Source: SVQP01 sp045603085
GTDB taxonomy: Bacteria > Bacillota > Clostridia > Oscillospirales > CAG-272
Assembly (NCBI GenBank): GCA_045603085.1
Contig: JAZULL010000113.1
Span: 1 to 64,000, forward strand
DNA: 64,000 nucleotides
Direction: 5' to 3'
Part shown: piece by piece, positions 7,777-15,920 of the stretch
Numbering within the stretch: the stretch's first letter is position 1
How the letters are laid out: each line of letters opens with the position of its first letter
Translations under genes and position numbers: made by a program
Notes under the pieces: generated by a model
What the model was told of the DNA's origin: nothing
Database searches by the model: none
Seen by the model: only the letters and a program-made list of their open reading frames with translations

Positions 7777-8040
7777 TTATTTATGGTGATTTGATAGGTA
7801 TTTGTTTTTGGTCGCTTCACCGCCGCGCAGATGCCTCTCGCGCTTGTTTTTATCAAGCACCTGCTTGACGCTTTGGTACAATGCTTTATTGACACGTGGC
7901 AATACCTGCGTTACGTCTTTATGTACGGTGCTTTTACTGATTCCAAATCTGATTGCCGCTGCGCGCACTGTGGCATCGTTCTCAATCAGATAATTGGCAA
8001 GCATCACGCATCTGTCTTTTTCCGAAGATATATACATCAT
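7777..8040 (-). CDS. spoIIID: Sporulation transcription factor SpoIIID
   Basis: DNA-binding regulator of mother-cell sporulation genes. The 87-residue protein matches SpoIIID: an HTH with AIRFGISKSTVHKD (about residues 29-42, including the diagnostic SKSTVHKD) and the C-terminal RHLRGGEATKNKY basic segment that follows the recognition helix. Start at the first of two adjacent ATGs, with GCGAGGTG eight bases upstream. A sigma-E-like promoter lies 30-58 bases further upstream, as expected for spoIIID. It is divergent from a methyltransferase gene and its downstream region is the palindromic element. Its presence implies a sporulation pathway in this organism. Confidence 0.96.
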   Translation of the reverse strand: MMYISSEKDRCVMLANYLIENDATVRAAAIRFGISKSTVHKDVTQVLPRVNKALYQSVKQVLDKNKRERHLRGGEATKNKYLSNHHK

Positions 8041-8070
8041 TTTAAAGCACCTCGCATCTATTACTGTTTC

Positions 8071-8098
8071 AATCTATGCGGGGATTTTACGAGATATG
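8071..8098 (-). promoter_or_regulatory. Candidate sigma-E promoter of spoIIID
   Basis: Minus strand CATATC (-35-like) and CATAGATT (-10-like) are 14 bases apart. Known sigma-E promoters have a GCATATT-type -35, a 14-15 base spacer and a CATACANT-type -10, and spoIIID is a classic sigma-E gene. The match is inferred by eye. Confidence 0.5.
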
Positions 8099-8116
8099 TT
8101 TCAGGAGTGATTTTAT

Positions 8117-8887
8117 ATGGCAAATTTCGCAAAGGATCAATCGGGATCTGTACAGATCCTTGAAGGCATGACTTCCATATCGGCACTTCTGCATGCACGT
8201 AGTGACAGCATCAACGACAGACCGATCGAGCGCATTTTAGTGGCCAAGTCCAAGCAACGTTCCAAGTATCGGGAGATCGGTTTCCTCAAGGCCAACGCCG
8301 ATCAACACGGTTATGCGCTGGAGCTTTGCGACGATCAAACCATTGATTCGCTTGCAAACGGCACGACGCACGGCGGTATATTGGCCGTTTGCGGTCAACG
8401 CACCTACAAGGACTGCTCGAATCTGCCTGACGGTGGCTTCTGGGTCTTGCCGGACGGCATTGAAGATCCTTTTAATCTCGGCTACACGTTACGCTCACTG
8501 TATGCAGCCGGTGTTGACGGCGTCGTGATGCCGACCCATAACAGGCTCTGCGCCGCAGGTACTGTGGCTAAGTCATCTGCAGGCACATCTGAGTTATTGG
8601 ATATTCGCGTTGCCGATCCCGAGGATGCCATCAAGGCATTTATAAGCCGCGGTTATCGCATCGTCTGTGCCGGCATACGCGACTCGGTAAGCATCTATGA
8701 GGCGGATCTCAAAAAGCCTATTTTACTGGTTGTCGGCGGCGAAAAACGCGGCATTTCAAGATCTGTACTTGATATGGCCGATCAGATCGTCCGCATCGAC
8801 TACGGACGTACCTTCAACGGATCGCTCTCGGCAGCATCCGCTACCACCGTAATTGCCTTTGAGGTGCTTCACCAGAACTCCCTATAA
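8117..8887 (+). CDS. TrmH/SpoU-family RNA 2'-O-methyltransferase
   Basis: Methylates a ribose 2'-OH in tRNA or rRNA using SAM. The 256-residue protein has an N-terminal substrate-binding domain (to about 100) and a SPOUT knot domain: motif 1 PDGIEDPFNLGYTLRSLYAAGVDG (Asn and Arg conserved), motif 2 LLVVGGEKRGISRSVL, and motif 3 VRIDYGRTFNGSLSAASATTVIAFEV. In typical members motif 3 reads IPMxGxxxSLNVSVA; here the SLN core is SLS, and the preceding Asn is in FNGSL, a modest divergence. Start supported by CAGGAG. It is divergent from spoIIID. The exact RNA target cannot be told. Confidence 0.88.
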   Translation: MANFAKDQSGSVQILEGMTSISALLHARSDSINDRPIERILVAKSKQRSKYREIGFLKANADQHGYALELCDDQTIDSLANGTTHGGILAVCGQRTYKDCSNLPDGGFWVLPDGIEDPFNLGYTLRSLYAAGVDGVVMPTHNRLCAAGTVAKSSAGTSELLDIRVADPEDAIKAFISRGYRIVCAGIRDSVSIYEADLKKPILLVVGGEKRGISRSVLDMADQIVRIDYGRTFNGSLSAASATTVIAFEVLHQNSL

Positions 8888-8940
8888 CGGCATTCTGTTG
8901 ATAACATTATACAAAATCATACATAAAGGAATTCACTGTT

Positions 8941-9903
8941 TTGGAAAAGAAAAAGAAATTTCAACTGTTTAATTTCAATCGAGATGGCAAAGGCGTTGAG
9001 CCCGGCGAGGATACAACGCCCAATCTCAAATATTTCTTTAAGCTGGTTGGCCGAAAATTCTCCAATCTGCTGACTGTCAACCTCATGATCCTGATCCCCA
9101 TGGCGTTGCCGATTGCACTTGCCGTTTACGTCTTCTTCAACGGCCCGCAAATGCCCACCATGAGCAGCACTGCGTTTTCCGCATTGATGGGCGCGCATCT
9201 TACGGGTGGCGGTGGTGAGCTGCTTGGTAAGCTGATCCAGAGTCTGCCCCAGCTGAATTTCATCACGTATAACTCCTATGCGAGCTGGCTGCCTTACGTC
9301 ATCCTCGGTCTGCTTGCCATTACTTGGGGCTGGCAGAATACCGGTATTACCTATATCATGCGCGGATATGCACGCGGAGACGGTATTTTTATCTTTTCCG
9401 ATTATTTCTACGCCATCAAGAAGAATTTCAAGCAGGGTCTGATTTTCGGTCTGATCGATGCCGCAATTATCGTGGTGCTGATCATCGATTTCATGTACAT
9501 GTGGAGCACTCGCTCCAATTACTGGACCTATCTGATGTTCTTTATTGTCACCGCGCTGATCATCCTGTATCTGTTCATGAGAATGTACATGTATCTGATG
9601 ATGATCACGTTCAATATCTCGATCTACAAGATGTTCAAAAACGCCCTGATCTTCACGGCCCTTGGCATCAAGAGAAATCTCATGGCAGGCCTTGGAATCG
9701 TCGCGTTGGTAACAATCTGGGCATTGTTCGCCCTTGTGGGATTGCAGTACAATCTCGGGTTCTTGATTTTTATTCCCGCATTTATCGTGTTCTCGCTGAT
9801 CACATTTATCAGTACCTACTGTGCTTATCCAGTTATCAAAAAGCACATGATCGACCCCGTATCGGTTCCCGCAACCGAGCAAATGCCCGAAGAAAGCCAA
9901 TAA
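8941..9903 (+). CDS. Polytopic membrane protein, YesL/DUF624-like
   Basis: A 320-residue integral membrane protein with about six hydrophobic helices (near 52-75, 118-140, 172-192, 196-222, 240-262, 266-290) and charged ends. The order of helices, the TYIMRGYARGD loop and the ISIYKMFKNALIFTALGIKRN amphipathic segment resemble DUF624 (YesL) proteins found near carbohydrate genes, though the match is from memory of the family pattern. The start is TTG at 8941, with AAAGGA about ten bases upstream; no ATG fits. It stands alone after the methyltransferase gene and ends at a bidirectional terminator. Function unknown. Confidence 0.72.
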   Translation: MEKKKKFQLFNFNRDGKGVEPGEDTTPNLKYFFKLVGRKFSNLLTVNLMILIPMALPIALAVYVFFNGPQMPTMSSTAFSALMGAHLTGGGGELLGKLIQSLPQLNFITYNSYASWLPYVILGLLAITWGWQNTGITYIMRGYARGDGIFIFSDYFYAIKKNFKQGLIFGLIDAAIIVVLIIDFMYMWSTRSNYWTYLMFFIVTALIILYLFMRMYMYLMMITFNISIYKMFKNALIFTALGIKRNLMAGLGIVALVTIWALFALVGLQYNLGFLIFIPAFIVFSLITFISTYCAYPVIKKHMIDPVSVPATEQMPEESQ

Positions 9904-9908
9904 AATAC

Positions 9909-9940
9909 AAGCCGACCGCCGGAGCGGTCGGCTTATTATT
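9909..9940. terminator. Bidirectional rho-independent terminator
   Basis: An 11-base stem AAGCCGACCGC/GCGGTCGGCTT with a CGGA loop lies between two convergent genes; the flanking T/A runs are short (TTATTATTTG on the plus side). Confidence 0.82.
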
Positions 9941-10598
9941 TGTATTCCAACAGTTCCCCAACCGTAACAAAGGTAAATCCTTGCTCGATCAACCCGGGAA
10001 TGAATAGCTCAAGCGCCTGCACGGTGGGGCTGTTTGCGCCGATATAGTCGTGCATCAGAATAATATCACCGTTTTTGGCATTTTGAAGAATGTTTTGTGC
10101 AATATCCTCAGGAGGCGTATGCGCCCAATCGCGTGTATCCAAGCTCCAGAGTACGTTGGTATAGCCCAGATCACGCACCATCTGCCGCATTTGCGTGCTC
10201 ATAGCCCCCTCAGGCGGGCGGAAAAGCCGTACCGTCTTGCCGGTTTGCGCAAATATCTGCTGCTCACATTCCAGAATTTGCTTTTCCAGTGCTTCCCTAT
10301 CGAGTCTTGCGGCGTGCGGATGGGTGTGCGTATGGTTCCCTACCTCATGTCCTCTTTTAAGCTCTTCCCCAATGATTCCGGGGTAGTTCTTGGCGTTAAT
10401 ACCAATGACAAAGAACGTGGCTTTGATGCCGTATTTATCGAGCACGTCCATGATCTGCCTTGACTGCTTTGGATGGGGGCCGTCGTCAAACGTCAACGCG
10501 ATTCGTTTGATTGGCTTGTTTTTATCAGCATGCACGTGCAAACAGCTTGCAAATGTCAGTAGCATACATGCGCATATCAGAATGATCAGCTTTTTCAT
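9936..10598 (-). CDS. Secreted polysaccharide deacetylase (NodB domain)
   Basis: Removes N-acetyl groups from peptidoglycan or another GlcNAc polymer outside the cell (carbohydrate esterase 4). The 220-residue product has a signal peptide (KKLIILICACMLLTFASC, likely cleaved after VHA) and the NodB motifs: LTFDDGPHPK (catalytic base Asp and metal Asp), HTHTHPHA (metal His pair, H-x3-H in NHTHTHPH), RPPEGA, and LMHDY near the end. The PdaB-like length fits a spore-associated enzyme, but a vegetative role is possible. Two bases separate it from the upstream pdaA-like gene, so the pair is one transcript. Start ATG at 10598. Confidence 0.9.
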   Translation of the reverse strand: MKKLIILICACMLLTFASCLHVHADKNKPIKRIALTFDDGPHPKQSRQIMDVLDKYGIKATFFVIGINAKNYPGIIGEELKRGHEVGNHTHTHPHAARLDREALEKQILECEQQIFAQTGKTVRLFRPPEGAMSTQMRQMVRDLGYTNVLWSLDTRDWAHTPPEDIAQNILQNAKNGDIILMHDYIGANSPTVQALELFIPGLIEQGFTFVTVGELLEYK

Positions 10599-10600
10599 AT

Positions 10601-11392
10601 TCAGTCAGTACAGATCTCGTCAAGCGTGCCGAATCTGTAACCCATTTGCTTCAGATCACAAATCACGTCGCCAAGGATCTCAGCATTGGTGGCTGAGGTG
10701 GGATGCAACAGCATGATCTCTCCGTTATGCAGATTATCCAGAATCTTCTTCTTGGCTGCCTGTGCACTCATTTGCTTATTGTTGTCCCAATCGGCATAAG
10801 CAAAGCTCCAGAATACCGTTTTGTAGCCGGACTCGCGGACATGATCAAGAGAAGCCTTGTCAAACGTGCCCTCCGGCGGTCTGAAATACTTGGCCATTTG
10901 CTTTCCGGTCAACTCAGAATAAGCGTTTTCCAAACTTGTAAGCTCCTCGGAAAGCTCTTGCTTTGTTAACTTTGTGATATTCTTGTGAGTGTACGTGTGA
11001 TTACACACCAGATGTCCCTCGTCTGCCATACGTGTGACCAGCTCGGGACTTCTCTTGATCAGATTCCCAAGAATAAAAAATGCACCGTGGACCTGTTGCT
11101 CCTGCAAAACGTCAAGAATTTTTGCCACGTTTCCGTTTTCGTAGCCTGCATCAAACGTCAGGTATATCACCTTATCCGCGTTGTCATCTCCGTGCGATGC
11201 ATCGACGAAAAAGCCACCCACATCCGATATCAGCGAAAGCTCGGGATCAAGTCCCGGTTGAGCGTGATCCGCATTTCGCTTGCAATACCAATGCAATGCC
11301 CCGTCTGCGGCTGTATATATGCATAAAAACATGCATAATAATGAAATTGAGCATGCAGCGGCAACGATGCCGACATAGAATTTTTCGCGCAC
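10601..11392 (-). CDS. pdaA: PdaA-like delta-lactam-forming peptidoglycan deacetylase
   Basis: Deacetylates muramic acid residues on the path to muramic delta-lactam, a marker of spore cortex needed for germination. The PdaA hallmark YLTFDAGYENGNVAKIL is present (DAGYENG instead of the common DDGP), followed by CNHTYTHKNITKL, RPPEGTFD, and WSFAYADWD, LLHPTS near the C terminus. An N-terminal membrane segment anchors it (about residues 8-29). The start is set at GTG 11392: AAAGGAG sits 8 bases before it, inside what a longer ATG-start frame (11410) would translate. Product 263 residues. It precedes the second deacetylase gene by two bases and is divergent from argG. Confidence 0.9.
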   Translation of the reverse strand: MREKFYVGIVAAACSISLLCMFLCIYTAADGALHWYCKRNADHAQPGLDPELSLISDVGGFFVDASHGDDNADKVIYLTFDAGYENGNVAKILDVLQEQQVHGAFFILGNLIKRSPELVTRMADEGHLVCNHTYTHKNITKLTKQELSEELTSLENAYSELTGKQMAKYFRPPEGTFDKASLDHVRESGYKTVFWSFAYADWDNNKQMSAQAAKKKILDNLHNGEIMLLHPTSATNAEILGDVICDLKQMGYRFGTLDEICTD

Positions 11393-11480
11393 GTCATCAT
11401 CTCCTTTCATGTTTTATTATAAAAGGGTTTTGCGAATATCTTTCATGCCAATTCCATCCGTAAATATTCGCCAAAATTAC

Positions 11481-11499
11481 TATGAATATATATGCATTA
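11481..11499 (+). promoter_or_regulatory. Candidate ARG box (ArgR operator) upstream of argG
   Basis: TATGAATATATATGCATTA matches the ArgR/AhrC consensus TNTGAATWWWWATTCANW with one mismatch in the second half-site. A further half-site TTGAAT follows at 11503-11508. It lies just upstream of the argG -35 element. Confidence 0.5.
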
Positions 11500-11515
11500 T
11501 TGTTGAATATTACCA

Positions 11516-11544
11516 TTGCAATTTTTATATAAGTACAGTATAAT
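11516..11544 (+). promoter_or_regulatory. Sigma-A promoter of argG
   Basis: TTGCAA and TATAAT with a 17-base spacer, 41 bases before the argG ATG. Confidence 0.78.
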
Positions 11545-11585
11545 ATATTCATATTTTGAAATCCTCTTACGGAAAGGCATTTATC

Positions 11586-12812
11586 ATGAAAAAAGAAATC
11601 AAAAAAATCGTTCTTGCATACTCCGGCGGCCTTGATACCTCTATCATTATTCCGTGGCTCAAGGAAAATTATCCCGGATGTGAAGTGATCGCTGTTTCCG
11701 GCGACGTTGGCCAAGGAACAGAGCTTGACGGTCTGGAAGAAAAGGCAATCAAAACCGGCGCTTCCAAGCTGTACGTTCTGGATCTCAAGAAGGATTATAT
11801 TGAGAACTATATTTATCCCTGCCTCAAGGCCGGCGCAAGCTATGAGGAATATCTGCTGGGTACCTCTCATGCCCGTCCCTGCATTGCCAAAGGCCTTGCC
11901 GAGATCGCAATCAAGGAAGGTGCTGACGCCATTTGTCACGGATGCACCGGTAAGGGCAACGATCAGGTTCGCTTTGAGCTGACCATTAAAGCGTTTGCTC
12001 CCGATATGGAGATCATTGCTCCTTGGCGTGTATGGGATATCAAGTCCCGCGATCAGGAGATCGATTATGCAGAAGCACATAACATTCCTCTCAAGATCAG
12101 CCGTGAGACCAACTACTCCAAGGACAAGAACATCTGGCACCTTTCTCACGAGGGGTTGGATCTGGAAGATCCGGCAAACGAGCCCACCTACCAGAAGCCG
12201 GGCTTCCTTGAAATGAGTGTGTGCCCTGAGCAAGCACCCGATACCCCCGCATATCTGACCATTACCTTTGATAAGGGTATTCCGGTAGCGATCGACGGTC
12301 AGCAAATGGACAGTGTTGCACTTGTGGAAAAGCTCAACGAGCTTGGAGGCGCACACGGCATAGGACTTTTGGATCTGGTAGAAAACCGTTTGGTCGGTAT
12401 GAAGAGCCGCGGCGTTTACGAAACTCCCGGCGGAACCATTCTGTACCATGCACATAAGGTCCTCGAATCCATCACACTGGATCGCGATACTCAACACTAC
12501 AAGCAACAAATTGCTATCAAGTTTGGTGAGCTGGTTTATAACGGTCAGTGGTTCACACCTCTGCGCGAAGCGCTCTCGGCATTTGTTGATAAGACTCAGG
12601 AAACTGTCAGCGGTGACGTAAAGCTCAAGCTATATAAGGGCAACATCATCAATGCGGGTGTCACTTCCCCCAATTCCCTTTACAGCGAGACCATCGCATC
12701 CTTCGGTGAGGACGGAGGAGCTTATAACCAGAAGGATTCCGCAGGCTTTATCAATCTGTACGGTCTGCCGATCAAGGTCAAGGCTATGCTGGATGCCCAA
12801 AAGAATAAGTAA
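11586..12812 (+). CDS. argG: Argininosuccinate synthase
   Basis: Joins citrulline and aspartate with ATP in arginine biosynthesis. The 408-residue product has the N-type ATP pyrophosphatase loop AYSGGLDTS (near 12-20), then GDVGQG, GTSHARPCIAK and HGCTGKGNDQVRFE, all diagnostic. Start at ATG 11586 (MKKEIKKIVLAY); a longer frame from 11556 adds ten residues that do not match the family and lacks a ribosome site. GGAAAGG precedes the chosen ATG. Probably repressed by arginine through the upstream ARG box, and co-transcribed with argH, with a strong hairpin between them. Confidence 0.97.
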   Translation: MKKEIKKIVLAYSGGLDTSIIIPWLKENYPGCEVIAVSGDVGQGTELDGLEEKAIKTGASKLYVLDLKKDYIENYIYPCLKAGASYEEYLLGTSHARPCIAKGLAEIAIKEGADAICHGCTGKGNDQVRFELTIKAFAPDMEIIAPWRVWDIKSRDQEIDYAEAHNIPLKISRETNYSKDKNIWHLSHEGLDLEDPANEPTYQKPGFLEMSVCPEQAPDTPAYLTITFDKGIPVAIDGQQMDSVALVEKLNELGGAHGIGLLDLVENRLVGMKSRGVYETPGGTILYHAHKVLESITLDRDTQHYKQQIAIKFGELVYNGQWFTPLREALSAFVDKTQETVSGDVKLKLYKGNIINAGVTSPNSLYSETIASFGEDGGAYNQKDSAGFINLYGLPIKVKAMLDAQKNK

Positions 12813-12820
12813 AATATATC

Positions 12821-12846
12821 GGGGTGTCTTATGACAAAGACACCCC
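12821..12846 (+). other. Strong hairpin in the argG-argH spacer
   Basis: A perfect 10-base stem GGGGTGTCTT/AAGACACCCC with a 6-base loop, 8 bases after the argG stop. There is no T-run after it (TATGTTTG follows), so it is more likely an mRNA-processing or stability element, or a partial attenuator, than a full terminator. Confidence 0.7.
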
Positions 12847-12873
12847 TATGTTTGATGGAAAGGATGCAAAACT

Positions 12874-14253
12874 ATGAATACCATGTGGGCAGGTCGCTTT
12901 CAAAAACAACTCAACAGCCGCGTCAACGATTTCAATTCCTCGATACATTTTGATTGCAGAATGTATAAGCAGGATATTCAAGGCTCGATCGCGCACGCCA
13001 CCATGCTTGGCAAATGCGGCATTATTTCAATTGAAGATTCCGAGCTGATCTGTACGACGCTTGATGAAATTCTTACGGAACTGGATAATGGCACGCTGGA
13101 TTTTGATATGAATGCTGAAGACATCCACATGTTTGTGGAATCCGAACTGACAAGCCGTATCGGAGACATTGGCAAGCGGCTTCATACCGCGCGAAGCAGA
13201 AATGATCAGGTAGCGCTTGATCTGCGTCTCTATCTACGCGACGAAATCAAAGAGCTGTCTGCACTTGTAGAACATCTGATTACTGTTATTTGCAATAAGT
13301 CAGAGCAGCACGCAGCAGATATCATGCCGGGTTATACACATCTGCAGCGTGCACAACCCGTGACGCTTGGTCATTACCTGATGGCGTATGCGCAAATGCT
13401 GGCACGCGATGCGCGCCGTTTGAAGGATGTTGCCAAATACATGAACGTGCTTCCGCTCGGTTCTTGCGCACTTGCAGGTACGACCTATCCGATTGATCGC
13501 TTGATGGTCGCAAATCTGCTTGGATTTGACAGCGTATGCCAAAACAGTATGGACGGCGTTTCTGATCGTGATTATGCAATTGAACTGCTCAGTGCTCTTT
13601 CGATGATCATGATGCATCTTTCTCGCTTCTCCGAGGAGATCATTTTGTGGTCGTCGTCTGAATTTGGCTTTGTGGAACTGGATGACGCGTATTCCACCGG
13701 TTCTTCTATTATGCCTCAAAAGAAAAATCCAGATATTGCCGAGCTTGTTCGTGGCAAAACGGGTCGTGTATACGGTGATCTGACTGCCCTTTTGACCGTC
13801 ATGAAAGGAATTCCCTTGGCTTACAACAAGGACATGCAGGAGGACAAGGAAGCTGTTTTCGACGCGTTGGATACCGTCAAGATCTGCCTTGAGCTGTTTG
13901 CCGCAATGTTGGATACGGCTACCTTTAAAGTAAGTGTATTGCGCCAGGCGGTTTCCAAGGGCTTTATCAATGCTACAGACTGCGCTGACTATATGGTCAA
14001 AAAGGGACTTCCCTTCCGTAGCGCTTACAAAGTGGTGGGACAGTTGGTGGCATACTGCATTGAAAACAAAAAAACACTTGAAACCCTGACTTTGGAAGAG
14101 TACAGAGCAGCTGATCCGATATTTGAAGAGGACGTTTATGCTGCAATTGACCCCGATACCTGCGTAAGCGGCCGCGCTTGCTATGGCGGACCAGCACCCG
14201 AGAGTGTCAAAAACCAGATTGCGTGTATGCGCAAATACTTGCAAGAATATTAA
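12874..14253 (+). CDS. argH: Argininosuccinate lyase
   Basis: Cleaves argininosuccinate to arginine and fumarate, the last step of arginine synthesis. The 459-residue cytoplasmic protein has MWAGRF at the start, the HTARSRNDQVALDLRLYLRD block, GYTHLQRAQPVT and the fumarase/aspartase-superfamily signature GSSIMPQKKNPD with the catalytic Ser. ATG at 12874 is preceded by GGAAAGG. It follows argG by 61 bases, separated by a hairpin. It is of normal length and shows nothing unusual. Confidence 0.97.
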   Translation: MNTMWAGRFQKQLNSRVNDFNSSIHFDCRMYKQDIQGSIAHATMLGKCGIISIEDSELICTTLDEILTELDNGTLDFDMNAEDIHMFVESELTSRIGDIGKRLHTARSRNDQVALDLRLYLRDEIKELSALVEHLITVICNKSEQHAADIMPGYTHLQRAQPVTLGHYLMAYAQMLARDARRLKDVAKYMNVLPLGSCALAGTTYPIDRLMVANLLGFDSVCQNSMDGVSDRDYAIELLSALSMIMMHLSRFSEEIILWSSSEFGFVELDDAYSTGSSIMPQKKNPDIAELVRGKTGRVYGDLTALLTVMKGIPLAYNKDMQEDKEAVFDALDTVKICLELFAAMLDTATFKVSVLRQAVSKGFINATDCADYMVKKGLPFRSAYKVVGQLVAYCIENKKTLETLTLEEYRAADPIFEEDVYAAIDPDTCVSGRACYGGPAPESVKNQIACMRKYLQEY

Positions 14254-14371
14254 AAATTACAACCGAAATTTGTGCTTATTGCGCAAAAGTCAAATACTGT
14301 TCATTGTTCATTCACTATATCTTCAACTATTCGTGGTAAAATTACCGAAGACTGTGTTGGGAGGTGATTGT

Positions 14372-15121
14372 TTGGCAGAAAATACGTTTAAGCGAAGAGA
14401 AAAGAAGATTTTGTTTGCTGCAACGCTTTTTGAACCGCTCAAGCAACGGATCGAAGAGTATATGAATGCTGACCCGTACAATAAGAACGGCGAGCCATAC
14501 ATGATCTGCAATTTGTATTTTGATAACAAAAATAACGACGTCATCCGTAATTCAGTCCAGCTCCCCAAATATAAGGAAAAGCTCAGACTTCGCAGCTACG
14601 GAACACCGGATGCTGATACCATGGTTTTCCTGGAACTAAAAAAGAAGCTTAACGGCGTTGGAACAAAGCGCCGCGCTAAGATTACCATGGCTCAGGTAAA
14701 TGCGTTCTTGGAGCGTCGTGAGTACCCACAGGATACCAAGTATATCAATGTTCAGGTGCTTCGCGAAATCGACTACTACTTATCCCACACACCTGTGGAG
14801 CCGGTTGCATACGTCAGCTATCTGCGATATGCATATTTCGGGAAGGAAGATCCCGAATTTCGCGTAACGTTTGACGTAGATATCGTATCCAGAAGGCATG
14901 ATCTCTCTCTTGAAAGCGGCAGATACGGCGACCCCCTGTTGCCGCCCGATCTGATGCTGATGGAGGTCAAATTCGCAGGTGCAGTTCCCCTATGGTTTGC
15001 ACGGATCATGAGTGAGTTTGGACTGTCATTCCACACGTTTTCCAAGATTGGCACCGACCTGAAAAAAACGGTACTCAAAAACAACGGCGTCGACGAATTC
15101 TTGTTGACCGGCTTTATGTAA
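14372..15121 (+). CDS. VTC-domain polyphosphate polymerase-like protein
   Basis: The 249-residue cytoplasmic protein matches the bacterial VTC domain, a tunnel fold that in eukaryotic Vtc4 polymerises polyphosphate from ATP. Visible features are the basic FKRREKKILF start, CNLYFDNKNND, KLRLRSYG, VFLELKKKLNGVGTKRRA (the ExK and KRR tunnel residues) and the late LMEVKFAGAVP. The start is TTG at 14372 behind GGGAGGTG; the longer frame from 14183 is inside argH. It is paired with a DUF4956 gene 15 bases downstream, a common pairing in Firmicutes, usually with a CotH or secreted gene that is absent here. Polymerase activity in bacteria of this type is not proven. Confidence 0.87.
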   Translation: MAENTFKRREKKILFAATLFEPLKQRIEEYMNADPYNKNGEPYMICNLYFDNKNNDVIRNSVQLPKYKEKLRLRSYGTPDADTMVFLELKKKLNGVGTKRRAKITMAQVNAFLERREYPQDTKYINVQVLREIDYYLSHTPVEPVAYVSYLRYAYFGKEDPEFRVTFDVDIVSRRHDLSLESGRYGDPLLPPDLMLMEVKFAGAVPLWFARIMSEFGLSFHTFSKIGTDLKKTVLKNNGVDEFLLTGFM

Positions 15122-15136
15122 AGGAGATTTGAAGAT

Positions 15137-15859
15137 ATGCAGGCTATTCAAAACGTTCTCAATCAAATGCTGATCAGCATTGAGATTTACTATGATACCG
15201 CCAATACCGGTATTTCCACGCTGACCTTTGGTAAAACCCTGGCGCTGATCGGTGCAGCAATTGGCATGTGTCTGTTGGTGACCTTGATCTACGTGCTCAC
15301 AAACCGTAAAAAAGGCTATTCCACCAAGTCTCTTCTGACCATTCTGTTAATGGGTCCCATCGTTTCGGTTATTGTTATTGCAGTCGGCTCTAACCTTGCG
15401 CGTGCAATCAGCATCGGCGGTGGTCTGGCACTCATCCGTTTCAGACATTCGGTTGAAAATCCCCAGGATCTGATCTTCATTTATCTTTCTGCAGCCGTTG
15501 GTATGGCTTGCGGTACCGGTGGTATCGGCTTTGCCGCTATCGCAATCGGCATTATTCTTGTAGTCATTCTGCTCGCTTCCCTGACCGGCTTGGACAAGCT
15601 GGGCGGTACCGCGATGAGACTGACCATTATGTGCCCCGAATCCCTTGATTTTGCAGGCGTATTTGATCCCGTTCTCAAGCAGCATTGCAAGAGCTACAAC
15701 CTTGAAAGAGTTAAGTCTGTAGAATACGGCACGCTGACAGAGCTTCGCTACAGAATTCGCCTTAAGAACAAGAATGCTCAAAAGGCACTTATGGATGATA
15801 TCCGTGTTCGCAACGGTAACCTGAACATTCAGATCTCCCAGAGAGCATCGGACGAATAA
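15137..15859 (+). CDS. DUF4956 membrane protein
   Basis: A 240-residue membrane protein that is the standard partner of a VTC-domain gene. It has about four helices (near 30-52, 66-84, 88-100, 108-145) and a glycine-rich core with the family pattern GGGLALIRFRHSVENPQDLIFIYLS followed by ACGTGGIGFAAIA, then a cytoplasmic C-terminal domain of about 90 residues ending in repeated basic residues. A role in membrane association or channelling of polyphosphate is an inference. ATG at 15137 follows AAAGGAG. Ends in a bidirectional terminator. Confidence 0.88.
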   Translation: MQAIQNVLNQMLISIEIYYDTANTGISTLTFGKTLALIGAAIGMCLLVTLIYVLTNRKKGYSTKSLLTILLMGPIVSVIVIAVGSNLARAISIGGGLALIRFRHSVENPQDLIFIYLSAAVGMACGTGGIGFAAIAIGIILVVILLASLTGLDKLGGTAMRLTIMCPESLDFAGVFDPVLKQHCKSYNLERVKSVEYGTLTELRYRIRLKNKNAQKALMDDIRVRNGNLNIQISQRASDE

Positions 15860-15871
15860 GATACTACATAC

Positions 15872-15906
15872 AAAAAACACCGCAGAAGATTCTGCGGTGT
15901 TTTTTT
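15872..15906. terminator. Bidirectional rho-independent terminator
   Basis: ACACCGCAGA/TCTGCGGTGT stem, AGAT loop, with A and T runs on the two sides, between convergent genes. Confidence 0.92.
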
Positions 15907-15920
15907 GTATTTGAGGTGCA

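Noticed and set aside
7668..7895. Short minus-strand frame across the palindrome and the end of spoIIID
   Set aside because: Overlaps spoIIID in another frame, no ribosome site and repeat-derived sequence.
8917..9900. Minus-strand open frame of about 330 codons
   Set aside because: His/Asp/Gln-rich composition typical of the antisense of a membrane protein gene; real gene is on the plus strand.
11397..12509. Minus-strand open frame of about 370 codons
   Set aside because: Shadow of argG, whose motifs and upstream promoter are clear.
14183..14371. Upstream extension of the VTC-domain gene
   Set aside because: Lies in argH and its spacer, while GGGAGGTG precedes the TTG at 14372.
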